From positions 930,001 through 994,000 of the forward strand of contig NZ_JAMTCH010000004.1 in the NCBI RefSeq assembly GCF_024171735.1: DNA of 64,000 bases, given 5' to 3'. A program made the position numbers and the translations under genes. The notes below the pieces were generated by a model, which saw nothing but the letters and a program-made list of their open reading frames with translations, ran no database searches and was not told the DNA's origin. The stretch is from Prauserella alba (lineage in GTDB: Bacteria; Actinomycetota; Actinomycetes; Mycobacteriales; Pseudonocardiaceae). Shown here piece by piece: positions 62,307 through 64,000 of the stretch (its first letter is position 1; every line of letters begins with the position of its first letter).

Positions 62307-63452
62307 ATGGTCGCGACCATCGACGAGCTGTGCGAGTCCGCGAGCCGCATCACCGGGCTCGACGATTTCGGCGGCGACGACTACACCGACGGACTCGCCG
62401 TGCTGCTCGACTCCTACGAACGCGAGGCAGCGCTGACCCCGCTGGGGCGCAAGGTGAAACGCGCGTTCCTTCGCGGCGCGCTGATGGCCCGGCTGCTCAG
62501 CGAAGCGGCGTGGAAACAGCATCCCGAGCACGCCGACGTCACGATCGAGCGGCCGATCTTCGTCACCGGTCTGCCGCGCACGGGAACGACCGCGCTGCAC
62601 CGGTTGCTGACCGCCGACCCCGCCAGCCAGGGACTCGAGGTGTGGCTGACGGAGGTGCCGCAGCCGCGCCCGCACCCGGACACGTGGCCCGACAACCCCG
62701 TCTTCCAGCGCATCCAGGCCGGTTACGAGCAGTACCACGTCGACAACCCGGAGTTCATGGGCGTGCACGCGATGTCGGCCGACCAGGTCGAGGAATGCTG
62801 GCAACTGCTGCGGCAGTCGCTGCGTTCGGTGTCGTACGAATGCCTGGCACACATGCCTTCGTACTCGGCGTGGCTGTCCGAACAGGACTGGACAGCGGCA
62901 TATCGGCGGCACCGCAGCAACCTGCAGCTGATCGGACTGCCCGACGCGGGCCGCCGGTGGGTACTGAAGAACCCGAGTCACCTGTTCGCGCTCGACGAGC
63001 TGCTCCGCGTGTATCCGGACGCGCTCGTGATCCAGACGCACCGGCCACCCGAGACCGCGATCGCCTCCGTGTGCAGCCTCAACGCGCAGGCGAGCGCGGG
63101 CTGGTCGGAGACGTTCACCGGCGAGCGCGTCGGCCGCGACCAACTCGAACTGTGGGCCCGCGGGCTGGAGACGTTCACGGAGACCCGCGCCCGCCACGAT
63201 CAGCGGCGGTTCTTCGACGTCGACTACGACGACTTCGTCGCCGACCCGATCGGCACCGTGGAGGCCGTGTACCGCCACTTCGGCCTACCGCTGAGCGACG
63301 AGGCACGCCAGGCGATGCGGCGGCTGCACACCGCGAGCACGACCGGCGCGGCCCGTCCCGCACACCGCTACTCGCTCGCCGACTTCGGCCTGACCGAGCG
63401 CGACGTCCGGCGCCGGTTCGCCGAGGTGGAGACGGTCACCGGGCGCACGTAG
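62307..63452 (+). CDS. sulfotransferase family protein (Rv3529c-like)
   Basis: A 381-residue PAPS-dependent sulfotransferase-fold protein. The 5'-phosphosulfate loop is FVTGLPRTGTTALHRLL near residue 87. The 3'-phosphate-binding region follows in WVLKNPSHLFALDELL and VYPDALVIQTHRPP. A late HRYSLADFGLT is common in this actinobacterial branch. It may sulfate a steroid or lipid, but the branch is also known for proteins without shown activity. The ATG follows GAGGAAGG. The nearby cysQ would remove the PAP by-product. Confidence 0.85.
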   Translation: MVATIDELCESASRITGLDDFGGDDYTDGLAVLLDSYEREAALTPLGRKVKRAFLRGALMARLLSEAAWKQHPEHADVTIERPIFVTGLPRTGTTALHRLLTADPASQGLEVWLTEVPQPRPHPDTWPDNPVFQRIQAGYEQYHVDNPEFMGVHAMSADQVEECWQLLRQSLRSVSYECLAHMPSYSAWLSEQDWTAAYRRHRSNLQLIGLPDAGRRWVLKNPSHLFALDELLRVYPDALVIQTHRPPETAIASVCSLNAQASAGWSETFTGERVGRDQLELWARGLETFTETRARHDQRRFFDVDYDDFVADPIGTVEAVYRHFGLPLSDEARQAMRRLHTASTTGAARPAHRYSLADFGLTERDVRRRFAEVETVTGRT

Positions 63453-63549
63453 CCGCCGCCACCGGTGTCACAACCTCGCGGGTGTCACACGTCGCGCGTC
63501 GTCGGCGTCGGAAGGGGTGAGAACCGCCGACACCTCGAAGGGGACGACC

Positions 63550-63906
63550 ATGAGCGGAGCGCTCGACGTCATACTGCTGGTTGCCGCGATCGGCTGCGCG
63601 GTGGCCAACGCCGTCGAGGTGGTGGCCAAAGCGATGCGCGCAGGGTTCGTGCTCGACAACTGCGCCCAGGTCGGGCTCGACGCCCGGTGGCTCCCGTACC
63701 TCGCGGTCGTCGAGGGTGCGGGCGTCGTGGGCCTGCTGCTCGGGTTCGCCGGGGTTCCACTGATCGGTACGGCCGCCGCCGTCGGGCTGGTCGCGTTCTT
63801 CGTGATCGCGATCGCCGTCCACGTTCGCGCCCTGGTGTTCCACAACATCGCGTTCCCCGCGGCCTTTCTGCTGCTCGCCGTGGGAGCTGTCGGGCACTTC
63901 GGGTGA
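63550..63906 (+). CDS. DoxX-like membrane protein
   Basis: A 118-residue membrane protein with four hydrophobic segments (DVILLVAAIGCAVANAVEVV, LPYLAVVEGAGVVGLLLGF, AAVGLVAFFVIAIAVHV and FHNIAFPAAFLLLAVGAV), of the DoxX_2 type. The family has loose links to thiol or quinone metabolism and no firm function. ATG 63550 is chosen with GAAGGGGA upstream; another ATG at 63517 is possible. It begins 97 bases after the sulfotransferase gene on the same strand and may be the last gene of that unit. Confidence 0.8.
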   Translation: MSGALDVILLVAAIGCAVANAVEVVAKAMRAGFVLDNCAQVGLDARWLPYLAVVEGAGVVGLLLGFAGVPLIGTAAAVGLVAFFVIAIAVHVRALVFHNIAFPAAFLLLAVGAVGHFG

Positions 63907-64000
63907 CGCAGGGCAGTCGTGTGGCACCGCGGCGCCGGCGACGTGGACGCAGAACACGCGCATGGGTCCGGCGCGCGGGAGTGCGGCGTTGAGGGGCGGT
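63907..64000. other. window end, no gene seen
   Basis: The last 94 bases hold short GC-rich hairpin-prone sequence (GCGGCGCCGGCG region) and no credible start or end of a gene. Confidence 0.4.

Overview
The window is about 72% GC by eye, with dense, often overlapping genes, GTG starts and long antisense open frames. Gene content (F420-dependent glucose-6-phosphate dehydrogenase, an mprAB-pepD-like stress locus, a Glp/GlpR division locus, DUF222 and DUF6292 proteins) points to a mycelial actinomycete, most likely of the Pseudonocardiaceae (Amycolatopsis/Saccharomonospora/Prauserella type). This placement is inferred from gene content, not from a marker-gene comparison.

1-7482: the end of an operon that couples a siderophore/metal-type ABC importer (permease, ATPase, lipoprotein) to a methyltransferase, a DUF364-like protein, a GHMP-family kinase, a cysteine-synthase-like PLP enzyme and an MFS exporter. 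Four of the six downstream junctions overlap. Import, synthesis and export together look like a small-molecule metallophore system of a kind I cannot match to a described pathway.

7565-21946: a housekeeping block whose order closely follows M. tuberculosis Rv0981-Rv0996: glpR, rimJ, glp/moeA, galU, 5-formyl-THF cyclo-ligase, FmdB zinc ribbon, mscL, mog/moaB2, pepD, mprB, mprA. A deoR-galT pair is inserted between mprB and pepD. An orphan NarL-type regulator and tRNA-Arg(CCT) follow.

22419-31203: a MaoC-like hydratase, a hemerythrin protein, and a signalling module: a 1490-residue Ser/Thr kinase-nSTAND1-TM-WD40 protein followed by a membrane protein, an FHA-like protein and a beta-propeller lipoprotein.

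31204-44794: an amidase, an acyl-CoA synthetase broken by one missing base, a GAF-LuxR regulator, fgd, a DUF222 nuclease that has lost its HNH core, a gene-poor stretch, a STAS-DUF6292 protein with a pentapeptide-repeat tail, lexA, a CGNR protein, a Tat-exported PhoD phosphatase and a TetR regulator.

44951-57027: an FMN reductase; an IclR-controlled catabolic operon (NTF2-like, two SDRs, FAD dehydrogenase, MFS importer); a secreted lipase; and a second IclR gene ahead of acetoin/2-oxoacid dehydrogenase E1 genes with a free-standing lipoyl domain.

57091-64000: recQ, a 23-bp perfect palindrome, cysQ, then a cluster (SnoaL-like, Rv3531c-like, SDR, sulfotransferase, DoxX-like) whose two promoters carry AGAAC-N2-GTTCT sites. 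One of these is an exact fit to the KstR steroid-catabolism motif. There is no rRNA, CRISPR array, transposase, integrase or phage module.
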